From: Indolivaga capnocytophagoides DSM 22835
GTDB lineage: Bacteria; Bacteroidota; Bacteroidia; Bacteroidales; Dysgonomonadaceae
DNA: 64,000 nucleotides
NCBI RefSeq assembly: GCF_000426485.1
Contig: NZ_KE384529.1
Location: forward strand, 696,422-760,421
Reading direction: 5' to 3'
Under the pieces are notes generated by a model. The model did no database searches. It was given only the letters and a program-made list of their open reading frames with translations, and was not told the origin of the DNA. Below are positions 54,222 through 62,055 of the stretch, one piece after another. Every line of letters begins with the position of its first letter. The first letter of the stretch is position 1. The position numbers were made by a program, and so were the translations under genes.

Positions 54222-54866
54222 TTAGTCAATATATCCCTTTACAGTCAACGCATTAATAATCACCCTATCAATCTGATTACTGATCAACCCATCGAGCGTG
54301 AATTTTTCGGAGGATCCGTTAAACATTGCCGGAAGTACTTTCTTAAGAACCAAATTCTCATTTTGGGGAGCAAAAAGCATCTTTCCGAAATTCCCGGCTT
54401 TAGTGAAATACAAAAAACTCATCTCTTCGCTCTCCGGAAAACTAATGCCAAAGAAGAAATAAAATCCGTTTAAAGATTTCAACATTCCGCTACCGATTTT
54501 TGTAGTAAAGCCGGCATATCCGTATTTAGCAAACGTCTGTTCAAGATTAGGAAAAACAGCCTGATCACGTCCGCCGAAAATATCAAGAATCCCCTCTCCT
54601 ATTTTAAATCCTCCATGCGTACACAACATATCAGTCAGCCCATCAGGAACATTTACCCCTGTCCTGATTTCAAAATCAGCAATAATAGCAGGCGATATTT
54701 TAGGGGCAAGGCTGAGATCATACGCTCTGTTGTCCCTGAAATGATACGAATAATCTTTCATCGAAAAGTATTCTTGCATCTCTGCCTCACGAAAAAGATT
54801 ATACCTGTCGACAGCCTGCTGCCAGACTTCGTCCTTCGGAGCTAAAAATGTTTTGTAATTCTTCAT
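54222..54866 (-). CDS. SMI1/KNR4-like (SUKH fold) protein, putative
   Basis: I chose the ATG at 54866 (MKNYKTFLAPKD). A protein of 214 residues, soluble. The region IADFEIRTGVNVPDGLTDML and YFFFGISFPE has the general pattern of the SMI1/KNR4 (SUKH) fold, which is often used in immunity proteins to bacterial toxins, but a non-immune role is equally possible. No toxin gene is adjacent. Family assignment is tentative. Confidence 0.45.
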   Translation of the reverse strand: MKNYKTFLAPKDEVWQQAVDRYNLFREAEMQEYFSMKDYSYHFRDNRAYDLSLAPKISPAIIADFEIRTGVNVPDGLTDMLCTHGGFKIGEGILDIFGGRDQAVFPNLEQTFAKYGYAGFTTKIGSGMLKSLNGFYFFFGISFPESEEMSFLYFTKAGNFGKMLFAPQNENLVLKKVLPAMFNGSSEKFTLDGLISNQIDRVIINALTVKGYID

Positions 54867-54969
54867 TCGCAATTTGTTATCACTTATATAACAAACAAAT
54901 AGTTATTTTGTTAAGGTTCTGTATCATATTAAGTCTGAATCCTTAATATGTTCTACAATATAGCCCGAT

Positions 54970-55815
54970 TTACTTAAAAGTCCAGCCTTTTTTCACAGCA
55001 ATCAATTTATCACACTCATCATCACCTTTATTGCCGGATAAAGAAATCGTATATTCAGTATTTTTAGCATGAGGTAATGCAGTAAATAATATATTCAAGG
55101 CATCGGAACTTAACTGCGAATTATCTTTTAGCACAATAGTTTTCACAGCTGCCAACCCATCGATATTAAGAGAAGTAAAACCGGAATGAGAGATGTAAAT
55201 ACTTCTTAGCGAATCACTGGCGGTAAAGTTTGCGGACGCAGTACCCAAACTCCCGTTTATAAAAATAGTCTCCAGATTTTCGAGTTTATCAAGTCCTGTT
55301 AGAGACTGTACTCCATCGGGATAACCGCAATACAACGTTTTCAGAGTAGTACACCCGGTAAGATCAATCGAGGCTATAGGCTGATTCGCAAACCGAAGGT
55401 CAGTTATACTTTCACAGTTAGTTAATGTCAACTCCGAGATGGAGTTCTGCTTATTTTTTTCAATCTGCGCATTGTCTATTTTTGACAAGTCTAGTTTTAT
55501 CAAGCCCAATGTTTTGATCTGCACATCATAGTCTCCTGACTTCGGATATATATATTCCGTTGGCTTAATCGAATCTATCACAACTTTATTCTTAAGCACA
55601 TATTCGGTATCTTTCGACCCATCTCCCCAGATAAGATATATCTCTTTGGCCTGAATAAGATAGTAAAATGAAGAATTGTCAGCGGATACACTCAATTTCA
55701 ACCGGGCTGTTTCTGCCACAGCATCCGGACGACTCAGATAAGAATAAGGTGTTTCGTCTGAACTGCATGAAACCAAAATGATTGATAAAAGTAAGTAGAA
55801 ATAAAAACTACGCAT
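54970..55815 (-). CDS. Leucine-rich-repeat lipoprotein
   Basis: A protein of 281 residues. The lipoprotein signal has Cys at ~17 (LLSIILVSCSSD). An N-terminal beta-rich domain is followed by about six degenerate leucine-rich repeats of ~22 residues, for example SISELTLTNCESITDLRFAN, LKTLYCGYPDGVQSLTGLDKL and SLRSIYISHSGFTSLNIDGL. Likely a surface or periplasmic binding protein. A palindrome copy lies 13 bases upstream. Confidence 0.8.
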   Translation of the reverse strand: MRSFYFYLLLSIILVSCSSDETPYSYLSRPDAVAETARLKLSVSADNSSFYYLIQAKEIYLIWGDGSKDTEYVLKNKVVIDSIKPTEYIYPKSGDYDVQIKTLGLIKLDLSKIDNAQIEKNKQNSISELTLTNCESITDLRFANQPIASIDLTGCTTLKTLYCGYPDGVQSLTGLDKLENLETIFINGSLGTASANFTASDSLRSIYISHSGFTSLNIDGLAAVKTIVLKDNSQLSSDALNILFTALPHAKNTEYTISLSGNKGDDECDKLIAVKKGWTFK

Positions 55816-55827
55816 ATCCTAACTATT

Positions 55828-55844
55828 AAGGGGTCAAAGACCTT
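55828..55844. repeat. AAGGTC palindrome copy 12
   Basis: AAGGGGTCAAAGACCTT, 13 bases upstream of the LRR lipoprotein gene. Confidence 0.6.
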
Positions 55845-55924
55845 GTTCTGTTATTTTTTGAGCAAAAATACTTTATTTTAATCTATTTTCAGATAACATA
55901 ATCCTCATATTTATTGTTTAATTA

Positions 55925-55932
55925 TATATTTG
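55925..55932 (+). promoter_or_regulatory. -7 element TATATTTG
   Basis: Exact TAnnTTTG match, 29 bases before the ATG at 55962. Confidence 0.6.
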
Positions 55933-55961
55933 AAAGATCAAAACAACCCAAACCCAATCGT

Positions 55962-56948
55962 ATGAAAAGGAATATAATGGCGGCAATCATTTTAATAATG
56001 TTTGCTCTGAATATCTCAGCACAACAAAGAGACAATTTCTCTCTGGATATCAAAGAAACACATCCCATTGTTCAAAACAGCCTATATAACACTATATCAT
56101 TCATGGATAATCGATTGAACAGAACCAGGGATCAATATATTGTCAATGCAGAATTATTCTCATGGCAACTATCATCTTTTGTCAATATGATAACCGATCG
56201 TACAGCTAAAAATGGAACAATGCTATTCCAATTGAGAAATCTTTCATTTGAGACAGAAGGAGATAAAGGTTTTTCACATATAAGAGCAACCTTGTACGAA
56301 TCTTTAAACTCTCAATTCTACATGATTGCAACTCTTGACACCGAAATCCAGGTTGCAAACGGTAAAAACATATCGCCGCGCCTGCAAGAAGAGATCTCTT
56401 CAACGATAACATCGTTTATTGCAGATAATCTTACTCAACCATATACAGACAATATACCTTATACACTCGATGACATCCGACATATAGATACTATCGAGAA
56501 AGAATCTTCGGAACTCTATAAAGATCAAGGATACAGAGATGGAATCTACTATACTTTTGATTCTTTCAAAAATCAACAGCCTATAGTGACAAAAATGGAA
56601 GTAAGATTCAAAAAAGAGAAACTATCTGAAATAAAAATAATAGATCGTTCCAATAATAAATTCCGGAAAGTCAACCCATCTGATATATATGCTGTGGTTC
56701 TCGATGGGCAGATATACATTGCTTTGGATAAAAAATATTATACTGTATATCCCGACAATGGAAATTTACTTTTCGATGCCGAATATAATTCTTCTAATGT
56801 AGGTTTTGCACCCAGCTTTTCGGTTGGAATCGGAAGCGGAGGATATCGGGGAGGCGGAATAGGGCTTGGAGTATTCACTAAAACAAAGAAAGAGACTGTT
56901 ACTTATATGATAGATCATATGAACGGAAGATTCATCAAGATCAATTGA
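55962..56948 (+). CDS. Hypothetical secreted protein
   Basis: I chose the ATG at 55962 (MKRNIMAAIILIMFALNISAQ), a signal peptide; the extension to 55914 starts before the promoter and is not real. A protein of 328 residues. A helical N-terminal half is followed by a beta-rich half that ends in a Gly-rich stretch (VGIGSGGYRGGGIGLGVFTK). No family recognised. It ends at a clear terminator. Confidence 0.75.
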   Translation: MKRNIMAAIILIMFALNISAQQRDNFSLDIKETHPIVQNSLYNTISFMDNRLNRTRDQYIVNAELFSWQLSSFVNMITDRTAKNGTMLFQLRNLSFETEGDKGFSHIRATLYESLNSQFYMIATLDTEIQVANGKNISPRLQEEISSTITSFIADNLTQPYTDNIPYTLDDIRHIDTIEKESSELYKDQGYRDGIYYTFDSFKNQQPIVTKMEVRFKKEKLSEIKIIDRSNNKFRKVNPSDIYAVVLDGQIYIALDKKYYTVYPDNGNLLFDAEYNSSNVGFAPSFSVGIGSGGYRGGGIGLGVFTKTKKETVTYMIDHMNGRFIKIN

Positions 56949-56977
56949 TTCAAAAAACATTATACATCATAAACTTT

Positions 56978-57012
56978 AGTCTTATTATTTGTTAATAATA
57001 AGACTTTTTTTG
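56978..57012 (+). terminator. Terminator
   Basis: AGTCTTATTATT pairs with AATAATAAGACT, followed by TTTTTTT. Confidence 0.85.
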
Positions 57013-57036
57013 TCACCGAAATTCGGGGACAAGAAT

Positions 57037-57046
57037 TTTATCTATA
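57037..57046 (+). promoter_or_regulatory. Shared phage-block motif TTTATCTATA, site 6
   Basis: 18 bases before the TTG of a small frame and directly after the terminator of the host gene. Confidence 0.55.
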
Positions 57047-57064
57047 CTCAAAAGTCAATCTATC

Positions 57065-57262
57065 TTGAAAAATAAAACACAAAAAAGGAACAACAAACAA
57101 ACTACAGAACAAACACTTACAATAAAAAGAACACTAAACTCTAAAAATATTGAATATTATTCCGAAAAAATAAAAACAGATTTATCTATACCTAAAATCA
57201 AGGTCACAGACTATAAATCTACATTTTATGAACATACCTATTTACAATTGTCTGATAAATGA
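57065..57262 (+). CDS. Small Lys/Thr-rich open frame upstream of the head block (uncertain)
   Basis: 65 codons with a TTG start (or no start), very Lys/Thr/Asn-rich, overlapping the start of the prohead-protease gene by 35 bases in another frame. It follows site 6 of the shared motif. It could be a short leader ORF or chance coding. Confidence 0.25.
   Translation: MKNKTQKRNNKQTTEQTLTIKRTLNSKNIEYYSEKIKTDLSIPKIKVTDYKSTFYEHTYLQLSDK
57181..57190 (+). promoter_or_regulatory. Shared phage-block motif TTTATCTATA, site 7
   Basis: 37 bases before the prohead-protease start. Confidence 0.5.
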
Positions 57263-58358
57263 AAATCCAGAGGACGACAGTGGCATATATGCAATATCTT
57301 TTGTTGATTCTCCTGCCAATGAAAGTGATTTTATTGCATTATCAAAACAACAATCGGAAGTATTTCTAAACAAAGACCCACACAAGCAAATATTAACAGG
57401 AGTTGTTTTACGCCCCGATCAATTGATCTATCGAAAAGATTCTAAACTAGGTGAGTATTATATCAAATTCTCAATCGAGCAAATAGAAAAAATCGCTCAA
57501 AAGATGATGCGGACAGGGCTTGCTTTACAAAACACAACTCATCAACACCAAGCGCCTCTCAAAGGAAATTACCTATCGGAATTATGGATTATCGAAGATC
57601 CGGAAAAAGATAAGTCTCGGGCATTAGGATTCAGTTCACTACCCAAAGGTACTCTTATGTGCAGCTATAAGATAGCAGACAAGCATTATTGGGATACTGA
57701 GATTATGACGGGCAATGTCAAAGGCTTTTCGCTGGAAGGATTCTTCATTCAGAAACCGGAAACACAAAGCAACTTGAAATCAAACAAACTAAACAAAATG
57801 AACAAAAAAAGTAAAACGACAGCGTTACTATCACGGATATCCCGCTTTTTTCTCGATATCCAATCTGCAGAAAAAGCAGACTCAACCTCTAGCGGAATTG
57901 CATATCTTATCTTCACTCTAGCTGATGGAAAAGAAGTATATGTAGATAAAGATGGCTTTACAACACTTGACGGAGAACAACTTCCTGCCGGAGAACATCC
58001 ATTATCAGACGGAAATATTCTGGTTGTTGATGAAGACGGTCAAATGATCGAAACGAAGGAATCTTCAGTAAAGAATAATGATCTCGAGCAAGCAACAGCT
58101 CCAGAGAGTCTACAAGCAGCAGGAAAAGAATCGGTAGAAACTTTGAAAAAGAAAATCGCCGATCTCGAATCCAAACTTTCCGAACTCGCAATTATCGCTC
58201 AGGAAGCAAACAGCGAAATACAAACTTTGCGAAAGCATACGCCCAGTTCCCTACCTGTATCAACCGCAAGGAAAGGCAGAAAACACACAGAAATGAAACG
58301 CTATGAACAGATGGCTCAGGCTCTTTCATTATCAATCAAAAACAAACAAAATAAATAA
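57228..58358 (+). CDS. Phage prohead protease (XkdF-like) fused to a scaffold-like tail
   Basis: A protein of 376 residues. Residues 1-~180 are the XkdF/S78-type protease. ILTGVVLRPDQLIYRKD is typical; THQHQAPLKGNYLSELWIIE carries the His, and GNVKGFSLEGFF the Ser. The rest (~190-376) is a scaffold-like extension. A linker and LIFTLADGKEVYVDKDG lead to a long coiled coil (~300-350, ESVETLKKKIADLESKLSEL). An internal ATG (about 57800) could make the scaffold on its own. It would cut the scaffold and mature the capsid. The capsid gene follows after 26 bases. Confidence 0.72.
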   Translation: MNIPIYNCLINENPEDDSGIYAISFVDSPANESDFIALSKQQSEVFLNKDPHKQILTGVVLRPDQLIYRKDSKLGEYYIKFSIEQIEKIAQKMMRTGLALQNTTHQHQAPLKGNYLSELWIIEDPEKDKSRALGFSSLPKGTLMCSYKIADKHYWDTEIMTGNVKGFSLEGFFIQKPETQSNLKSNKLNKMNKKSKTTALLSRISRFFLDIQSAEKADSTSSGIAYLIFTLADGKEVYVDKDGFTTLDGEQLPAGEHPLSDGNILVVDEDGQMIETKESSVKNNDLEQATAPESLQAAGKESVETLKKKIADLESKLSELAIIAQEANSEIQTLRKHTPSSLPVSTARKGRKHTEMKRYEQMAQALSLSIKNKQNK

Positions 58359-58384
58359 CACAAACTAAAATAATTTTAAATATT

Positions 58385-59317
58385 ATGGCAAATATGTATA
58401 ACATTTCACCTCTGAGTTACCAACCTAGTACTAATATGGATTGGTTTACGAAAGCTCTATTCGGAGGCAGACTTATCGAAAACGGCAAAATCGATGTAAT
58501 CACAGGTGTAAAGGAAAGCACCATGCTGAATCTTTTAAATTTCGATAGTACACTTCTACAACCCGATGGGAGAGATTGCGCTTGGACTCCTGAACAAATA
58601 TTCAAGCTTAGCGAAAAAGAAGTTCAAATCAAAACATATAAAATCAATCTCGAACAATGTATCGATGATCTCGAACGCAAGCGGATCAACATCATGCTTA
58701 AGCCGGGAGCAAAAAACAGCGAATTACCCGAAGCTTTGGAAGAAGCTACAATGGCTATGCTTGCAGATGAATTAAGCTCTGAGATTGAGGCTAAAATCTT
58801 TAATGGAGACAGCAGCTCAAACCCAAATGATTTTGATGGAGCAATCAAGGTATTAACATCGAGCACCGAAGCCCTAAAAATCACAGGTGCAGCGTTGACA
58901 AAAACCAATATCATCAGTGAAATTGAAAAAGTATACAATGAGATTCCCGAAAATGTTTTGGCAAAAGGGATTGAAAACGGAACCTTAAAAATATATATTG
59001 CTTTCGAAAGCCTGCAACGTCTGAAGATGGCTTTGGCCTCAGTTAGTAATCAGGTTATCTCTACCGCTTTTACGGCAGCAAATGAGAACTTATATTATCT
59101 GGGAATCGAAATTGTTCCGGTGAAAGGACTGAATAGCAAAACAATGATCGCTGCAGACATTACGAACTTCTTACTCGCTACTGATCTGCTGAGCGATACC
59201 GAAGAAATCAGAATAGGACAATTCCCTGCTCCTCACGACAGCAAAATATTTATCGATGGAAGATTACGCTTAGGCTTCGTGATCCCATTCGAAGACGAAG
59301 TGGTATTCTATAACTAA
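58385..59317 (+). CDS. Phage major capsid protein (HK97-fold-like)
   Basis: A protein of 310 residues, the size of a mature HK97-type coat. It lies directly behind the protease gene, and the order protease-capsid is the canonical phage order. Parts seen are MDWFTKALFGGRLIENGKID at the N-terminus, EEATMAMLADELSSEIEAKI (a long helix), IAFESLQRLKMALASV, YYLGIEIVPVKGLNSKTM and RIGQFPAPHDSKIFIDGRLR with a C-terminal beta part. Intact. It would form the shell of the particle. Confidence 0.72.
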   Translation: MANMYNISPLSYQPSTNMDWFTKALFGGRLIENGKIDVITGVKESTMLNLLNFDSTLLQPDGRDCAWTPEQIFKLSEKEVQIKTYKINLEQCIDDLERKRINIMLKPGAKNSELPEALEEATMAMLADELSSEIEAKIFNGDSSSNPNDFDGAIKVLTSSTEALKITGAALTKTNIISEIEKVYNEIPENVLAKGIENGTLKIYIAFESLQRLKMALASVSNQVISTAFTAANENLYYLGIEIVPVKGLNSKTMIAADITNFLLATDLLSDTEEIRIGQFPAPHDSKIFIDGRLRLGFVIPFEDEVVFYN

Positions 59318-59364
59318 GATCATCAACTCAAGAAACACAATTTTATAACAAAAAAATTCATATT

Positions 59365-59922
59365 ATGTCTTGCAAATTAACAGCTAATATACGTAAAGAA
59401 AACTGCCAATACAGAGTCGCCGGTATCAGAGCAATTTATCTCATTAATCACGACAGCAATCCTACATTCACATTCGAACAAGGAACAGAAGGTGAAGAAG
59501 GAAACAAAGTGATCGGCAAAATAGAGATGCCTGCCGGAGAATCAATCTACAAAGTAAACTTTTCAGAAGGCACAGCATCTTGGTCAGACGAACTGGCCGT
59601 AAATGGAAATGGAGGAAAATACCGCACGCATACAGTCAATTTCACAGTAAGTGAATACGATTACAACATTCTTAATCAAGGAGATGCTTTAAGTTTGGGC
59701 AGATTTATCGCTATCGTTGTCGACAAATCAGGCAGAGCAGTTATGCTTGGGCGCAATAACGGTTTGAGTGCTACTTCGTTCAACTATGCTTCAGGAGCTG
59801 CCGATGCTGATGCAAACGGATGGACAACAGTTTTAGCAGGCACAGAAATTGAGATTGGAAAACTTCTGAAAGATGAAAGTATTATCACACCTGTAACACC
59901 GGACATTGTTGTTACACCATAA
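59365..59922 (+). CDS. Phage tail-tube-like structural protein
   Basis: A protein of 185 residues, beta-rich, starting SCKLTANIRKENCQYRVAGI and with AVMLGRNNGLSATSFNYASG and ANGWTTVLAGTEIEIGKLL near the C-terminus. The pattern of a small beta-sandwich with an acidic Gly-rich loop suits a major tail-tube or head-decoration protein. It follows the capsid gene with a 47-base gap. Assignment from context and shape. Confidence 0.5.
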   Translation: MSCKLTANIRKENCQYRVAGIRAIYLINHDSNPTFTFEQGTEGEEGNKVIGKIEMPAGESIYKVNFSEGTASWSDELAVNGNGGKYRTHTVNFTVSEYDYNILNQGDALSLGRFIAIVVDKSGRAVMLGRNNGLSATSFNYASGAADADANGWTTVLAGTEIEIGKLLKDESIITPVTPDIVVTP

Positions 59923-60012
59923 TATTACACTACCTATATAAGTAACAGAAAGTATTTAGTGATGTATAAAATGATAACTATCTGTTGTATTCACACTTAC
60001 AAAGTCAATAAA

Positions 60013-60027
60013 AAGGTCTAAGACCTT
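60013..60027. repeat. AAGGTC palindrome copy 13
   Basis: AAGGTCT-A-AGACCTT, perfect 7-bp arms, between the phage block and the next host gene. Confidence 0.65.
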
Positions 60028-60035
60028 AATTAAGA

Positions 60036-60067
60036 AAAAAGAGTTGCTTTTACCGCAACTCTTTTTT
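60036..60067 (+). terminator. Terminator of the head block
   Basis: AAGAGTTGC pairs with GCAACTCTT, followed by TTTTTT. Confidence 0.85.
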
Positions 60068-60077
60068 GCAATATAAC

Positions 60078-60085
60078 TACCTTTG
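60078..60085 (+). promoter_or_regulatory. -7 element TACCTTTG
   Basis: Exact TAnnTTTG match, 22 bases before the small acidic protein's ATG (60108). It supports that start over 60066. Confidence 0.6.
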
Positions 60086-60107
60086 CGAAAACAAATATAA
60101 AAACAAG

Positions 60108-60326
60108 ATGAAACTTCCTAAATTTCTAATTGCAGATAATGACGACTATCCGGAAAACACGTATGTTGTACATACCGAAAAACCCCGGTTTATATTGGAT
60201 GTCGATTCGGAAGAGTATGAAATCCTTGACGGATCGGATGAGAATGATAAAAATCTGGATAAGATGCTTGAACAGGCTTTTGTATTCTATGAAAATGAGT
60301 TGGACAGATATGAAGACGAAGAGTAG
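60108..60326 (+). CDS. Small acidic conserved hypothetical protein
   Basis: A protein of 72 residues. MKLPKFLIADNDDYPENTYV and PRFILDVDSEEYEILDGSDE, then a Glu/Asp-rich C-terminus. Similar small acidic proteins are common in Bacteroidales and have no known function. It ends 3 bases before the stop of the convergent PnuC-like gene. Confidence 0.75.
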   Translation: MKLPKFLIADNDDYPENTYVVHTEKPRFILDVDSEEYEILDGSDENDKNLDKMLEQAFVFYENELDRYEDEE

Positions 60327-60329
60327 GAT

Positions 60330-61046
60330 TTATCTCCTACTCTCTTTATACCATATATATATTGCCAAAATACAATTCCATTCATATAAGACTGATTGTA
60401 TCATAAATATATAGTTTCCTGACATGTAATTGATCAGAAACCATATAAAATTAGAAACCAGCCACATATACCACGACCACGCCTTCCGTAATATCATGGC
60501 CATCTGTGAAAGAATTCCTATTATAAATGCCAGAATATTAAGATAAAATAAAACAGGTGTATCGTCAAGAACCAATCCCCATCGCGAACCGTAAAAATAA
60601 AGAATAATACATCCAATAAATCCCGATAACACAGTAAAAAGAATAAACCCCAGATTGGTTTTACTTGTTTTTACAAGCCCGTCTTCATCCTGATTTTCTC
60701 GCTTAGTCCAAGTAAGCAGGCCAACTACATGAAAGCATAAATAGTAAGCCGCGCTAAACACCATACCCAGATTACGAAACTGAAATTGCGAATACATCTC
60801 TCCCACATTGGCAGTCATCCCGAAGATATTACCAGAAAGAGGTTTTCGAAAAGCCAATGTCACGACACTCAAATATCCTAATAAAGCAGTGATACTGAAT
60901 AGAATTACATCCATCAGGCTTTTTTCTCCGGATAAAATAGTCTGATAAGCAGCATAAACAGTAAGAACGACAGCTGTACTAAACCATACAAAAGTATGTT
61001 TCAGACTTCCTCTCCCTGTTATATAATCAAAAAAACGGATAAACAT
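60330..61046 (-). CDS. PnuC-like transporter (possible nicotinamide mononucleotide/riboside uptake)
   Basis: I chose the ATG at 61046 (MFIRFFDYITGRGS). A protein of 238 residues with seven or eight hydrophobic helices. FGMTANVGEMYSQFQFRNLG and the C-terminal SWYMWLVSNFIWFLINYMSG block with W-x2-W-x3-N-x2-W-like spacing resemble PnuC transporters. A nicotinamide-riboside role is tentative because no NadR gene is adjacent; another membrane function is possible. Confidence 0.5.
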   Translation of the reverse strand: MFIRFFDYITGRGSLKHTFVWFSTAVVLTVYAAYQTILSGEKSLMDVILFSITALLGYLSVVTLAFRKPLSGNIFGMTANVGEMYSQFQFRNLGMVFSAAYYLCFHVVGLLTWTKRENQDEDGLVKTSKTNLGFILFTVLSGFIGCIILYFYGSRWGLVLDDTPVLFYLNILAFIIGILSQMAMILRKAWSWYMWLVSNFIWFLINYMSGNYIFMIQSVLYEWNCILAIYIWYKESRR

Positions 61047-61106
61047 AAAACTCAGTATTTTTCTATTAAGCAGAATATTGAACCTCAAGAAATAGGAATA
61101 AGAAAC

Positions 61107-61394
61107 TTATTTCTTTCCAATATAATCTTGTAGAGCCTTCACGTAACTATCAAAAGCCGCGACCCCCTTTTTTGTTATTTTACAAACTGTTCGGGGACGT
61201 TTGCCGTCAATAAACTTGTCGACTTCAATGTATCCAGCTTCACTCAGTTTCTCTATCTGCACACTCAGATTTCCGGCAGTAGCGTCAGTCTTTTCTTTTA
61301 TAAAGACAAAGTCTGCCTTATCGACCGACAACAGTAAAGATACTATTGCCAACCGCAGCTGAGAATGTAATAGCGGATCGAGCTCTTTAAACAT
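61107..61394 (-). CDS. Winged-helix transcriptional regulator (HTH_34 type)
   Basis: A protein of 95 residues, a single winged-helix domain: LDPLLHSQLRLAIVSLLL, KTDATAGNLSVQIEKLSEAG (recognition helix) and GKRPRTVCKITKKGVAAFDS (wing and end). It resembles the MarR/ArsR-like HTH_34 group. Its start overlaps the preceding membrane-protein gene by 8 bases, and the membrane partner is probably its regulated target or co-sensor. No effector domain is present. Confidence 0.87.
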   Translation of the reverse strand: MFKELDPLLHSQLRLAIVSLLLSVDKADFVFIKEKTDATAGNLSVQIEKLSEAGYIEVDKFIDGKRPRTVCKITKKGVAAFDSYVKALQDYIGKK

Positions 61395-62010
61395 AACCTT
61401 CAGCAGTTTTATTTAAAATATGTCCGGGTACAACAAAACCAAATATCATAGCTAAAAACTGTATAACAAATTCCAGATCGGCTCCTTGATAGAGTATAAA
61501 ATGGAGCAGACACAATATAGCCGCACACCAAAATACGAAGGCCCCGTACACATAGGGTCTGAAGCGATATACTCTGGCTGTTATATATAATGCCGATCCA
61601 CTGAATACCATCATCATGGGTGATATAAATATGAACGGAATATTAGTCGATAATGATACTGCAACAAAGAAAACAGCACCAACAAACAAACCACTTGTAA
61701 TGGCCATAGCTAACCAGATAGCACCGACTATCTTATCAAGATGGGTAATAACCATTGCTTTACGTGTTTTATTCCGTTGATAAATCATATGACCGACAAA
61801 TAAGGGAAACGTTAAAGCCCAAAGCCAGTTAACCGAATGCCCTATCGAAAAAACCTTAGGCAGTATAAAGCATAGCAACGAAATACCGGCTATGACATAT
61901 CCCCACAAAATAAGGCTATTGCCTGCCCCCCGCTGAAAATTTCCTCTTGCCTGAATAATCATTTCATTGATTACCTTAAGGCTATCTTGTTCATTAAATT
62001 TATTTTCCAT
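61387..62010 (-). CDS. Multi-pass membrane protein, partner of the winged-helix regulator
   Basis: A protein of 207 residues. An N-terminal charged segment is followed by five or six hydrophobic helices (~28-190). Overlap of 8 bases with the regulator gene shows translational coupling. Such small regulator/membrane pairs are widespread in Bacteroidota; function unknown. Confidence 0.75.
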   Translation of the reverse strand: MENKFNEQDSLKVINEMIIQARGNFQRGAGNSLILWGYVIAGISLLCFILPKVFSIGHSVNWLWALTFPLFVGHMIYQRNKTRKAMVITHLDKIVGAIWLAMAITSGLFVGAVFFVAVSLSTNIPFIFISPMMMVFSGSALYITARVYRFRPYVYGAFVFWCAAILCLLHFILYQGADLEFVIQFLAMIFGFVVPGHILNKTAEGYV

Positions 62011-62055
62011 AAATCATATCTTTAAAGACAAAAGTAATAAAAAGCCGCGATATAC

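Noticed and set aside
39918-59922. Contractile injection system or tailocin
   Set aside because: I see a capsid protein and a prohead protease but no sheath, baseplate, spike or AAA+ assembly ATPase. A capsid argues for a packaging particle instead.
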